From positions 1 through 36,964 of the forward strand of contig JAZNYL010000124.1 in assembly GCA_045594445.1 (NCBI GenBank): a stretch of DNA of 36,964 nucleotides, in the 5' to 3' direction. The notes beneath the pieces were generated by a model. The model was not told the origin of the DNA. It made no database searches and saw nothing but the letters and a program-made list of their open reading frames with translations. The DNA comes from SVQP01 sp045594445. GTDB lineage: Bacteria > Bacillota > Clostridia > Oscillospirales > CAG-272. Positions 21,696 to 29,321 of this stretch are shown here, piece by piece. The translations under genes and the position numbers were made by a program. Positions within the stretch are counted from its first letter, which is position 1; the number at the start of each line of letters is the position of its first letter.

Positions 21696-23804
21696 ATGAA
21701 AAGATACAAAATGCTATCCTTATTCCTGTGTTTGTGCTTGACTTTTTCAATTCTGCTGCCTCTCTTGTCTGCTTGCAACGAGGGCGGGAGCGGTGAGAAT
21801 ACGACAGAGGAGCTCACGAGCGCAGAGACCACAGAAAAGGCCTCCACACAAGAAAGTGAACCCCAAGACGAGGATACGACCAATCCTTCCGAAACGCAGC
21901 CCGAGACACAAGGCACAACCACTGACGCGCCCGGCACGACAGAACCCGATACGGAAACAGAACCCGAGCAGGGTACAGAGCCGCCCGAGCCTGCGCAGAC
22001 CAATTCCTTGCCGATATTGCGCATTGATACGACCGATGGGCACGATATTACCAGCAAGGATTATTACAAAACCTGCACCGTCACGCTGGAGAATTGCTCA
22101 GATCCCATGAAGTTTGAGGATGTCACAGCCAACATCCGCGTACGCGGTAACTCCACGGCGGTCACCGAGAAAAAGCCCTTCCGCATCAAATTTGATAAAA
22201 AAAGAAATATGCTGGGGCTCAACGATGGCGCAAAGTGCAAATCCTGGTGCCTGATGGCCGATTACTACGACTATTCGCTCATGCGTAACAGTCTTTCCTT
22301 CCGCTTGTGTGCAACGCTTTTGGACGGCTATTCCTTTGCCTCCGATTGTGCGTGGGTGGAGGTTTACGTCAACGGTGATTACCGAGGTGTCTATCTGCTT
22401 TGCGAGCAAACGCAGATCAATCCGCACCGCGTGGACATCTACGAAAAGGCAGATGACGAGCTGAACGTGGAGATCGGATACCTGATGGTTGGTCAGGGCG
22501 GCAGAACCGACGAGCCCAACACGGTGCAGATCAGTTACGGAGGCTTGCCCATTACCGACCTGCAAGGCACGACCATGGGCTTTGGCGGCGGTAATTTCTC
22601 GCTTTCCTCGGGAGATTATACCAAGGAGCAGATCAACTTCTGCGCAAAGGTGGTGGGCAATATCGCCTACCTTTGCAGCGCTGCCATCGGTGAAAATGAA
22701 TATTACGAGTTGGACGAGAACTGGGAGCTGGTGCCCAAAACTACCTTTGAGGGCACGACCGAGGCAGAGAAGCAGATCGAGACCATTGCCGCATACGTGG
22801 ATATTGAGTCCGCCGTGCGCATCTACATGACCGACGAGATCGTCAAGAATCTTGACTCGGGCACGTACAATATGTATATAGACCTCTCGCCCGACGGCGC
22901 GAAAAAGCTGACCTTCGGTCCGCCTTGGGATTACGACTTTGCGCTGGCCAACACCAAGTATAATTCCACGCACTCGCCCAAGGGTATGTACGCAGCCAAC
23001 TTCTCGTACAGCGACGGCATGCGCGTCAACACGTGGTTTGTCATGTTCTGTCAGGCCGAGTGGTTCAGAGAGATGTGTAAGCCGATCTGGATGGAGCAGA
23101 GAGACGAGCTGTTTGCCATCTGCGAGAGCATTCCTACAGACGCTACGACGCACAAGGATGCCTTTGACCGCAACTTTGACCGCTGGAGAATTCTCGGTAC
23201 CATGAATCAAGGCCACCAGGCAGACGACGTATATGGCTTTGAGACGCATGAGGATGCGGCCAATTTCGTATATAACTGGCTCTACAAGCGTCTGGTTTAT
23301 CTGGATACCGTCTGGGGTGACCGTGTGATCGAGGAGCCCGAAGGGAACAAGGCGTTCTCGCGTATTGACTTTACCGAGAGCGATCGCAGCGATCTGTTTG
23401 ATGGCTTTAACAATTCCGCCGGCTCGTTCAGAGATAACAGCTACTTCAGACTCAAGGTGCTTGAGCCGCATGATCCTTACGTGCATGTCAAATACGAGGA
23501 AAAAGGTGCACAGTTGGATGCAGATGATTACGGCGTGCTTGAGATCACCTACCGCATTCCCACCAAGAATGCCTTGGATGATTACAGCGCAGAGATCTTT
23601 TTGTGCGCAGGACAGTACGAGCATCCGACAGGCGGTGTTTCGGTGCACTTCGATCTGATCACGGACGGAGAATGGCACACAGCGCGTATCGAGCTGCCTA
23701 CCGAGTATTGGAGCGGTGAAGTGCACCAGATCCGTTTGGACTTCTTTAACAGCGGCAAGCGCGGCGACGAATTCCATTTGCAAAGCATTGTTTTGACTAA
23801 CTAA
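21696..23804 (+). CDS. CotH-kinase-like secreted lipoprotein
   Basis: This 702-residue protein has a lipoprotein signal (lipobox LSAC, lipidated C27), a Thr/Glu/Pro-rich linker (about 30-103), a CotH-kinase-type domain and a C-terminal beta domain. CotH-like segments are ANIRVRGNST, KKPFRIKFDKKRNMLGLNDG, CLMADYYDYSLMRNSLSFRL, WVEVYVNGDYRGVYLLCEQ and FGPPWDYDFALAN. The C-terminal part (about 550-702) resembles a carbohydrate-binding beta-sandwich. CotH of Bacillus phosphorylates spore-coat proteins; surface members elsewhere occur with polysaccharide-degrading genes. The start at 21696 is preferred to ATG 21690, since AAAGGGG is then 6 nt upstream. It would be anchored to the outer face of the membrane. 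It is monocistronic, with a terminator at 23811. Confidence 0.85.
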   Translation: MKRYKMLSLFLCLCLTFSILLPLLSACNEGGSGENTTEELTSAETTEKASTQESEPQDEDTTNPSETQPETQGTTTDAPGTTEPDTETEPEQGTEPPEPAQTNSLPILRIDTTDGHDITSKDYYKTCTVTLENCSDPMKFEDVTANIRVRGNSTAVTEKKPFRIKFDKKRNMLGLNDGAKCKSWCLMADYYDYSLMRNSLSFRLCATLLDGYSFASDCAWVEVYVNGDYRGVYLLCEQTQINPHRVDIYEKADDELNVEIGYLMVGQGGRTDEPNTVQISYGGLPITDLQGTTMGFGGGNFSLSSGDYTKEQINFCAKVVGNIAYLCSAAIGENEYYELDENWELVPKTTFEGTTEAEKQIETIAAYVDIESAVRIYMTDEIVKNLDSGTYNMYIDLSPDGAKKLTFGPPWDYDFALANTKYNSTHSPKGMYAANFSYSDGMRVNTWFVMFCQAEWFREMCKPIWMEQRDELFAICESIPTDATTHKDAFDRNFDRWRILGTMNQGHQADDVYGFETHEDAANFVYNWLYKRLVYLDTVWGDRVIEEPEGNKAFSRIDFTESDRSDLFDGFNNSAGSFRDNSYFRLKVLEPHDPYVHVKYEEKGAQLDADDYGVLEITYRIPTKNALDDYSAEIFLCAGQYEHPTGGVSVHFDLITDGEWHTARIELPTEYWSGEVHQIRLDFFNSGKRGDEFHLQSIVLTN

Positions 23805-23810
23805 TAAACT

Positions 23811-23838
23811 TTAAGCCCCGTGCTCGCACGGGGCTTAA
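23811..23838 (+). terminator. Intrinsic terminator after the CotH gene
   Basis: Perfect 12-bp arms TTAAGCCCCGTG and CACGGGGCTTAA surround CTCG, six bases after the stop codon. Confidence 0.85.
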
Positions 23839-23944
23839 AATATCACTGTTGCACGGCGACAATATCACTTCGCCGCAAGACGTAATATCACTGCGAGGCA
23901 GTCGCAATATCATTTTGCAATAGTTTCCGCACGCTATTGCAAAA
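23839..23944. repeat. Four AATATCACT repeats at 22-23-bp spacing plus a palindrome
   Basis: AATATCACT begins at 23839, 23861 and 23884, and AATATCATT at 23906; spacings are 22, 23 and 22 bp. A perfect 11-bp inverted repeat TTTTGCAATAG / CTATTGCAAAA follows at 23913-23923 and 23934-23944. The last two units and the palindrome lie inside the 3' end of the hydrolase gene and provide its stop codon. Confidence 0.7.
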
Positions 23945-24985
23945 CACCTCGGGTTGATCGAAGAAAACCGTATGCGCCCCATCGGGGATGCGCAAGATCC
24001 GCTTGTCGGGCGCGCTGATGCGGCGGAAATAGCCCTCGATCATGTCGGCAGGGCAGATGCGATCATCGTCGGCACAAAGGAAATAGACCGGCACGCGGAA
24101 ATCGGGTGGCAGGCGGCGCAGGTCAAATTCCATGCTCAGATACTCGATCAAAGGGGACTCATGCGCAAAATAGGCGTGCCCCAACAGAATCTGCCGCAGC
24201 TTCCAGCGCAGATCGCGCAAGTGGCAATCGGGCGAGAGCAGCCCTGTACGAAAGTAAGACGAGAGCGGCTTGCAGTAGCGGTTTTTTCTGTACGCGCAGG
24301 TCGCGTCGCGCAAGGAGGCATAAGCAAGAAAGCCCTTTTTAGAAAATTGCGTGTCGCTGTGTGCAAATCTCTCAATTTCTTTCTCCAAAAGCTCGGCACG
24401 CGCGAGGTCACCGTGCGCTCTTGCATCGTCTGCCGTATTTTTTGCCGCCAGTACCGCACCCGAGAGAATATGCACGCATTGGCAGACAGAGAGGTAGCAG
24501 ACAAGCTTTTCGGGGTGCAGCTTTGCATACAGCACGCCCGGCACCGTGCCCCAGGAATAGCCCAGCAGAATGATGCGGGGCTGATCAAACCGCGCGCGCA
24601 AATAGTCCACCAGCCCGTCAAGATCAGATAGGAGCTGCTGTGTGCTGACGGGCGAGTCCTTGCCGTGGCTTTCGTAATAGGTGCGCCCACAGCCGCGCTG
24701 ATCCCAGTTGACCAGCGTGTAATTCTGTTCCAGCCCCTTTTGGTAGTGATAGGACAGACAAGAGGTGGGATTGCCCGGGCCACCGTGCAAAAACAGAATG
24801 ATGGGATTGCGCACGTCCTGCCCGCGGATTTGAATATATTGCCTGATGCCACCCAGCTTTACGTAGCTGCATTCCTCGATGCCGTGCTCGGACACGATGC
24901 TGTGCTTGAATATCTGCCGCCCACGCGTCAGGGCAAACGCGCAGGGCAGCGCCAGCGCAGGTAAAACCATAGATAAAACGCTCAT
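23888..24985 (-). CDS. Alpha/beta hydrolase, proline-iminopeptidase-like
   Basis: The 365-residue protein has an N-terminal hydrophobic helix (about 2-19) and an alpha/beta hydrolase domain. The HGGPG oxyanion motif (67-71) and nucleophile elbow GYSWG (S144) are those of S33 proline-iminopeptidase-like enzymes. A late aspartate is in FLCADDDRICP and the catalytic histidine is in DGAHTVFF. The N-terminal helix suggests membrane anchoring or export, unusual for cytosolic iminopeptidases. ATG 24985 follows GGGGGAA. Its C-terminus (NDIATASQ) comes from the AATATCACT repeats, so it may originally have ended differently. An exact substrate cannot be given; peptide N-terminal proline or an ester are the plausible options. 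Confidence 0.8.
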   Translation of the reverse strand: MSVLSMVLPALALPCAFALTRGRQIFKHSIVSEHGIEECSYVKLGGIRQYIQIRGQDVRNPIILFLHGGPGNPTSCLSYHYQKGLEQNYTLVNWDQRGCGRTYYESHGKDSPVSTQQLLSDLDGLVDYLRARFDQPRIILLGYSWGTVPGVLYAKLHPEKLVCYLSVCQCVHILSGAVLAAKNTADDARAHGDLARAELLEKEIERFAHSDTQFSKKGFLAYASLRDATCAYRKNRYCKPLSSYFRTGLLSPDCHLRDLRWKLRQILLGHAYFAHESPLIEYLSMEFDLRRLPPDFRVPVYFLCADDDRICPADMIEGYFRRISAPDKRILRIPDGAHTVFFDQPEVFCNSVRKLLQNDIATASQ

Positions 24986-25060
24986 AAAATTCCCCCGATT
25001 TGAGTAATATTCTTATTGTTTTACAGAACAGGGAATTTATGCTTGTTGAAGGTGTTTTTC

Positions 25061-25156
25061 TGCGGGAGCAAGCCCCCGCCCTACAATATTTCTCAAGTTC
25101 CTTTGTAATCATGTGAGAGAGGGGTGTTATACGTAGGGCGGGGGCTTCCTCCGCCA
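25061..25156. repeat. 96-bp MITE/REP-like element
   Basis: Imperfect 24-bp inverted ends at 25061-25084 and 25133-25156 share AAGCCCCCGCCCTAC and similar outer bases (TGCGGGAGC against TGGCGGAGG). The interior of about 48 bp is A/T-rich and has no gene. Confidence 0.65.
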
Positions 25157-25214
25157 GCTAATTTGGACGAAATTCGCAAAAACCTCAAATATGCCGAGTG
25201 CTTTGCATAAGTTC

Positions 25215-25240
25215 AAGCCCCGCCTTGCGCGGGGCTTTTT
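25215..25240. terminator. Strong terminator-like hairpin
   Basis: AAGCCCCGC-CTTGC-GCGGGGCTT is followed by TTT. No obvious gene ends just before it on the plus strand, so it may be part of the repeat cluster. Confidence 0.55.
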
Positions 25241-25258
25241 CGCATGACAGTGGTGAAA

Positions 25259-25515
25259 GAGCTTCCGTATGATGCATCTCACCCACCGCAATCGCTTCTC
25301 TCGTTTTGGCTCATGCTTCGCCAAAACTCGCTCCGCTGCGGTCCCCCCTCTCCCGCGGAGAGGGCTCATTGTGGCCGCTTATTACGGATAACCAAACATG
25401 ACGGATGCGCCAAACGAGCCTTCCCCACCGGGGAAGGGGGACCGCAGCGGAGCGCATTTCGCAGCGCGAAACAGCGACGCGGTTGCGGTGGATGAGGTGC
25501 ATCATACGGATGCTC
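25259..25515. mobile_element. 257-bp MITE-like element with nested palindromes
   Basis: The outer ends (about 36 bp at each side, starting GAGC-TCCGTATGATGCA) are inverted copies, and an inner pair GCTCCGCTGCGGTCCCCC (25329-25347 region) recurs inverted at about 25439-25455. Two further hairpins lie inside, CCCTCTCC/GGAGAGGG and CCTTCCCC/GGGGAAGG. No transposase is encoded, so it would be mobilised in trans if mobile at all. Confidence 0.6.
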
Positions 25516-25545
25516 TTAGACGGGAAAAAATCAAAAGGCGGCCCG

Positions 25546-26163
25546 TCAACGGTCGCTTTTTATGATGCTTATGACGTACCCCTCGGGGGCGTCTGGCGTA
25601 GTCAGTTTGATGCCGCACACGGTCTGCGTATCGTGGTCGTACCGGATTTGTGTCAGATCGGTCGAGATGCCCGTGCCGGTCATTTTGACGTAAGCCTCCT
25701 TGGCCGTCCAGATGCGATAGAATCGTGCGCAGATTTCGGAATCTGTCACGGTCTCTGATGAGGGTGTCATGTCGCCCCAGACGTATGCCGCCTCGGTTTG
25801 TGTGAAATACCGCGCCACCATCCCCGCGCGAAACGGCTTTATCTGCTCAATATCAACGCCGATCGGCTTATCCGATACGGCGCACAGCACCAAGTCACCG
25901 CTGTGGCTGAGATTGAAATAAAAGGGAACGTTGGCGCTCGGCTTGCCCTTGTGCCCGATCGTAAACGTGATCTCCTCGGGTGTCTTGCCGCTTGCATCTG
26001 CCAGCATTTTGCGGGCTAACATATCGGCGCAAAGGCAGCGGCGGCGGTCGTCCTCGTAGCGAAAACGATCGGCACGCGCGCGTCGCTCCTCGTCTGCGGC
26101 GCGGTACATCTCGGTGTACTGTTGCTCGTCAAAGTCGTTTATGTTGCAGATTTCGTACTTCAT
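25546..26163 (-). CDS. 4'-phosphopantetheinyl transferase, Sfp type
   Basis: The 205-residue protein has the two signature motifs of Sfp/AcpT-type transferases, which attach the phosphopantetheine arm from coenzyme A to carrier proteins: PIGVDIEQIKPF with the metal-binding aspartate and glutamate, and FYRIWTAKEAYVKMTG with the invariant WxxKEAxxK. FYFNLSHSGD upstream is also typical. The start at 26163 is chosen because GGGAGGT lies 6 nt upstream; a longer frame to 26223 would overlap the promoter. No polyketide, peptide synthetase or fatty-acid genes are in the window, so its carrier protein is not evident. It is divergent from the metallophosphoesterase gene. Confidence 0.9.
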   Translation of the reverse strand: MKYEICNINDFDEQQYTEMYRAADEERRARADRFRYEDDRRRCLCADMLARKMLADASGKTPEEITFTIGHKGKPSANVPFYFNLSHSGDLVLCAVSDKPIGVDIEQIKPFRAGMVARYFTQTEAAYVWGDMTPSSETVTDSEICARFYRIWTAKEAYVKMTGTGISTDLTQIRYDHDTQTVCGIKLTTPDAPEGYVISIIKSDR

Positions 26164-26190
26164 ACCGTACCTCCCGTTCATTATATGTCT

Positions 26191-26219
26191 ATTATACCAA
26201 AGAGAGTCCAGACAGTCAA
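26191..26219 (-). promoter_or_regulatory. Promoter of the Sfp-type gene
   Basis: On the minus strand TTGACT (26214-26219), a 17-bp spacer and TATAAT (26191-26196). Its -35 is 8 bp from the -35 of the divergent promoter. Confidence 0.85.
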
Positions 26220-26227
26220 GCAAAATC

Positions 26228-26256
26228 TTGACACGCAGGGCATTTTGCGATATAAT
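26228..26256 (+). promoter_or_regulatory. Promoter of the metallophosphoesterase operon
   Basis: TTGACA (26228-26233), a 17-bp spacer and TATAAT (26251-26256) are a perfect consensus. The two -35 boxes form a GTCAAG-N6-CTTGAC palindrome at 26215-26232. Confidence 0.9.
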
Positions 26257-26284
26257 GAGGGTAATAAATCATAAGGAAAACGGT

Positions 26285-27061
26285 ATGAAGATCAAGAATT
26301 ACTCGTTTGAAACAGATAAACTGCGCCGCAGCCTGCGCATCGCGCTTGTGTCGGATCTGCACAGCCGCGAGCCTCTTGCCGTGATTGAGGCGGTGGGCAA
26401 GATTCACCCGGACCTTATATGCATCGCGGGAGATTTGACCGAGGCGCTGGACGGCAGCATGGACGACAAAAACACCTATGGCTTCGCCGCCCTTGGCGCA
26501 CTTTGCGCCATTGCGCCCACGTTCTATGCACCGGGCAATCACGAGATTGCGGCCTATCACCGCCATCACGTGGTCACACCAAATCCACAACCGGGGGCAG
26601 ATCGCATCAGTGCGGCAAACAGAGAGCGCATCAAGGCCACGGGCGCGCACTTTTTGGAAAACACCTACGAAGAGTGGCAGGGCATTGCCATCGGCGGCCT
26701 TGGCTCGGGCATGCTGGAGCCCGATCGCAAGCCGCGCGTGGATGATCTTGATGCGTTTTTCGCGTATGACGGCGTCAAGATCCTGATCTGCCATCACCCC
26801 GAGTATTACGCAAAATACCTGCGCGACCGCGACGTGGATCTGGTGCTGTCGGGCCATGCGCACGGCGGCCAGTGGCGACTGTTTGGTCTTGGACTTTACG
26901 CGCCAGACCAAGGGCTTTTCCCAAAATACACCTCGGGCGTGCACGAGGATACGCTGGTGATTTCCCGGGGAACTGCCAACACGGGTGGCATTATTCCGCG
27001 CTTATTCAATCCGCGCGAGGTGGTCTGCATCCGTATCAATGAAAAGGAGAGAAAGCAATGA
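26285..27061 (+). CDS. Metallophosphoesterase
   Basis: The 258-residue protein has all five blocks of calcineurin-like metallophosphoesterases: SDLHS (metal), GDLTEA (metal), GNHE, HHPEYY and SGHAHGGQ. It would hydrolyse a phosphodiester or phosphomonoester; family relatives include UDP-2,3-diacylglucosamine hydrolase-like and YkuE-like enzymes, but no specific substrate can be read. It lacks the N-terminal membrane helix common in YkuE-type members, so it is probably cytoplasmic. The start at 26285 follows AAGGAAAA. The stop overlaps the start of the next gene (ATGA), so the two are coupled in an operon. Confidence 0.85.
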   Translation: MKIKNYSFETDKLRRSLRIALVSDLHSREPLAVIEAVGKIHPDLICIAGDLTEALDGSMDDKNTYGFAALGALCAIAPTFYAPGNHEIAAYHRHHVVTPNPQPGADRISAANRERIKATGAHFLENTYEEWQGIAIGGLGSGMLEPDRKPRVDDLDAFFAYDGVKILICHHPEYYAKYLRDRDVDLVLSGHAHGGQWRLFGLGLYAPDQGLFPKYTSGVHEDTLVISRGTANTGGIIPRLFNPREVVCIRINEKERKQ

Positions 27062-27564
27062 AAATTTTGGTTGTCGTAGATATGCAAAACGATTTTATCG
27101 ACGGTGCGCTGGGCACGGCTGAGGCTGTTGCCATCGTGCCTGCAGTCAAGGCGCTGATCGAGGGCTTTGACGGCAAGGTGCTTTTTACGCGCGACACGCA
27201 TTTTGAGAACTATATGCAAACCGAGGAGGGCAAGCATCTGCCCGTGCCGCATTGCATCAAAGATACCGACGGCTGGCAGATCCGCCCCGAGCTGGACGCG
27301 CTGCGCACCACGGATGCCATCGACAAGCTGACCTTTGGCTCGCGCGAGCTGATCGCGTTACTTGCATCCGAGCAGAATATTGAGAGTGTGACGCTGTGCG
27401 GCCTTTGCACCGACATCTGCGTCATTTCCAACGCGCTCTTGATCAAGGCTTACTATCCCGAGATCCCACTTTACGTGGTGGAATCCGCCTGCGCGGGCGT
27501 GACCCCCGAGAGCCACAAGAACGCACTTGACGCTATGCGTATTTGCCAGGTAGAGATCATTTGA
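27058..27564 (+). CDS. Isochorismatase/nicotinamidase-family cysteine hydrolase
   Basis: This 168-residue protein has the catalytic triad of the family: D8 in VVDMQNDF, K90 in the segment before LTFGSREL, and C117 in CGLCTDICV. D46, H48 and H65 (DTHFENYM...PHC) fit the metal site of nicotinamidases, which convert nicotinamide to nicotinate for NAD salvage. Nicotinamidase is the best guess; other amide or isochorismate hydrolases of this fold cannot be excluded. It sits between a metallophosphoesterase and the sigma-LRR gene, coupled to the former by a 4-nt overlap and only 4 nt from the latter. Confidence 0.8.
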   Translation: MKILVVVDMQNDFIDGALGTAEAVAIVPAVKALIEGFDGKVLFTRDTHFENYMQTEEGKHLPVPHCIKDTDGWQIRPELDALRTTDAIDKLTFGSRELIALLASEQNIESVTLCGLCTDICVISNALLIKAYYPEIPLYVVESACAGVTPESHKNALDAMRICQVEII

Positions 27565-27568
27565 CAAT

Positions 27569-29269
27569 ATGAATGACCGTGAACTGATAGAGTTATTCGC
27601 CGAGCGCCACCTGCAGGCCATCGAGCAAACCGAGGCCGCGTACAAGGCGTACTGCACGGGGATCGCGCAAAGCCTCCTGCAGGACGCGCAGGCAATTGAA
27701 GCCTGCGTTGGCGAGGTATGGATGCTTGCCTGGGAGCGGGTGCCCGAGCAAAAGCCCGAAAATCTCAAGCTCTTCGTAGGAAAACTGACTCGCGAGCTGT
27801 GCCTTGAGCACCTTGCAAACCAGCCCGAGAGTGCCTCTGCCGAGCTTGCAGCGGTGCTTTGTGAGCTTGGCGAGCTCGCGTCCGACGAGGCAGACCCCAG
27901 CGCGCAAATCCCGGACGAGAAATTCTGCAGCATCGTGCAAACCTATTTGCAAGGACTTTCCGAGCGGGAGCGCTGCATGTTTGTGCGCCGCTATTATTTT
28001 GCGGAAAGCGTTGAGCGCATCGCGCTGCGCTATGATCTGACCAAAGTCGACACGGTGCAGATTCTGGGCATCGTCAGAAATGGGCTTGGAGCGGTGCTTG
28101 GGCGCAAGGTTTGCATGCATGAGCTTTCCGCGCTTGCGCTGATAGGCGAGATCGATCCCGCGATGATCGAGAGTTCGGAGCATTTCAAGCCCGCAAGAAA
28201 CCAGCGTCGCAAGCGTAAAAAACTCAAAAAAGTGCATAAGGTACTGATTATCCTTGCAGCCGTGCTGCTTGTGGTTGTCGTTGTACCTGCGTTTACTGCA
28301 TGGCTGGTCGACGGCTACGTGCAACGTAAGTGGAATGAATATGACGGCACCGCGCTTGGCGTGCTGGATTATTTTCTGACGCAGGACGATAACTTGATTT
28401 CCGGTATGATCGGCGAGGACGGCAGGGAAAGGCTGCACCAAAGCATTGACGCTGCAGATGCTTCCACGCAAATCGTGCTGCACGGCACGGAGGGGCTGAT
28501 TTACACGTCCTTGGACAACGGTACCTGCATGGTCACGGGCATGATCTGGAAAGGGGATAAGCACGTGCTCATTCCCATGATCTCTCCCGAGGGCGAAATT
28601 GTCGTGGCAATCGACGCGCACGCATTCGATCAGAACAGGTCCATTACCGAGGTGACCGTTCCGATCACCGTTTTGCAGATCGAACGATTTGCATTCCAGG
28701 GCTGCGAGAACCTGCAGGCAGTGCATCTTCCCGCGACGCTGCAGCGTATTGGCGTGGGCGCTTTCAATAACTGCAAGAATCTGACCTCGCTGCATCTGCC
28801 TGCCGGCGTGTCGCAGATCGGTACGGGAATTTTGAGCGGCTGCACGTCCCTTGAGAGCATTACGGTCGATCCCTTGAATATTTTTTATCACAGCAAGAAC
28901 AATTGCCTGATCCGCACCGTGGACGGAATGCTGCTTGCCGGCTGCGGCAGCAGTATCGTCGTGCCGGATTATGTCAAGGGCATTGAGATCAGCGCGTTTG
29001 AAAATCAAACCAAGCTCAATGAGATCTATATTCCCGAGGGCGTGACAAGCATTGGCGAGAATGCATTTTTCAATTGCTATTCTCTTGAACGTATCACGCT
29101 GCCCAAGAGCCTTAATAAGGTCGGCTACCGCGCATTCGCGGGCTGCACAAGACTTGCCGAGGTTTATTACGCAGGATCTGCGCAGGATTTTGGTAAAATT
29201 GAGTTCCTGGCAGAGAACACCTGTCTGCAAAACGCGGATATTCAGTACGATTATCAACCGGAATCATAA
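27569..29269 (+). CDS. Membrane-tethered ECF-sigma-like protein with BspA-type LRR ectodomain
   Basis: This 566-residue fusion has four parts. Residues 1-85 resemble ECF sigma region 2 (AYKAYCTGIAQSLLQDAQAIEACVGEVWMLAWERVP...LKLFVGKLTRELCLEH). Residues 125-178 resemble region 4 (LSERERCMFVRRYYFAESVERIALRYDL). Residues 208-224 are strongly basic, followed by one membrane helix (225-247, VLIILAAVLLVVVVVPAFTAWLV), so the sigma part faces the cytoplasm. The outer part (250-566) contains about six BspA/LRR_5 leucine-rich repeats (e.g. LQRIGVGAFNNCKNLTSLHLP). Region 2.4 has lost the basic LDRYRR-type stretch (here LEHLANQ) that usually helps recognise the -10, so DNA binding may be altered. It is the last gene of its operon. 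It is likely a surface sensor linked to transcription, but activity is inferred. Confidence 0.75.
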   Translation: MNDRELIELFAERHLQAIEQTEAAYKAYCTGIAQSLLQDAQAIEACVGEVWMLAWERVPEQKPENLKLFVGKLTRELCLEHLANQPESASAELAAVLCELGELASDEADPSAQIPDEKFCSIVQTYLQGLSERERCMFVRRYYFAESVERIALRYDLTKVDTVQILGIVRNGLGAVLGRKVCMHELSALALIGEIDPAMIESSEHFKPARNQRRKRKKLKKVHKVLIILAAVLLVVVVVPAFTAWLVDGYVQRKWNEYDGTALGVLDYFLTQDDNLISGMIGEDGRERLHQSIDAADASTQIVLHGTEGLIYTSLDNGTCMVTGMIWKGDKHVLIPMISPEGEIVVAIDAHAFDQNRSITEVTVPITVLQIERFAFQGCENLQAVHLPATLQRIGVGAFNNCKNLTSLHLPAGVSQIGTGILSGCTSLESITVDPLNIFYHSKNNCLIRTVDGMLLAGCGSSIVVPDYVKGIEISAFENQTKLNEIYIPEGVTSIGENAFFNCYSLERITLPKSLNKVGYRAFAGCTRLAEVYYAGSAQDFGKIEFLAENTCLQNADIQYDYQPES

Positions 29270-29274
29270 ATAGA

Positions 29275-29312
29275 ATGACCCGCCAACGGCTTGGCCGTTG
29301 GCGGGGTTATTT
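29275..29312. terminator. Bidirectional terminator
   Basis: CCCGCCAACGG and CCGTTGGCGGG (11 bp) surround CTTGG, with TTATTTT following on the plus strand. It separates the convergent sigma-LRR and phosphoglucomutase genes. Confidence 0.85.
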
Positions 29313-29321
29313 TATATGCAA

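Larger units (their letters stand above)
24986..25545. other. Gene-free, repeat-rich gap
   Basis: No gene is supported here. It holds two MITE-like elements (25061-25156 and 25259-25515) and a strong hairpin at 25215-25237. Short open frames in it follow the repeats' palindromes and have no ribosome binding site. Confidence 0.6.

Noticed and set aside
22098..23783. 561-residue frame antisense to the CotH gene
   Set aside because: A shadow of a recognised domain protein; composition shows no domain of its own.
23839..23914. Possible CRISPR array from AATATCACT units
   Set aside because: Repeats are 9 bp and spacers about 13 bp, far shorter than a CRISPR array, and no cas genes are present.
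27593..29257. 554-residue frame antisense to the sigma-LRR gene
   Set aside because: The plus frame has consistent sigma, membrane and LRR segments, so the antisense frame is a by-product of codon bias.
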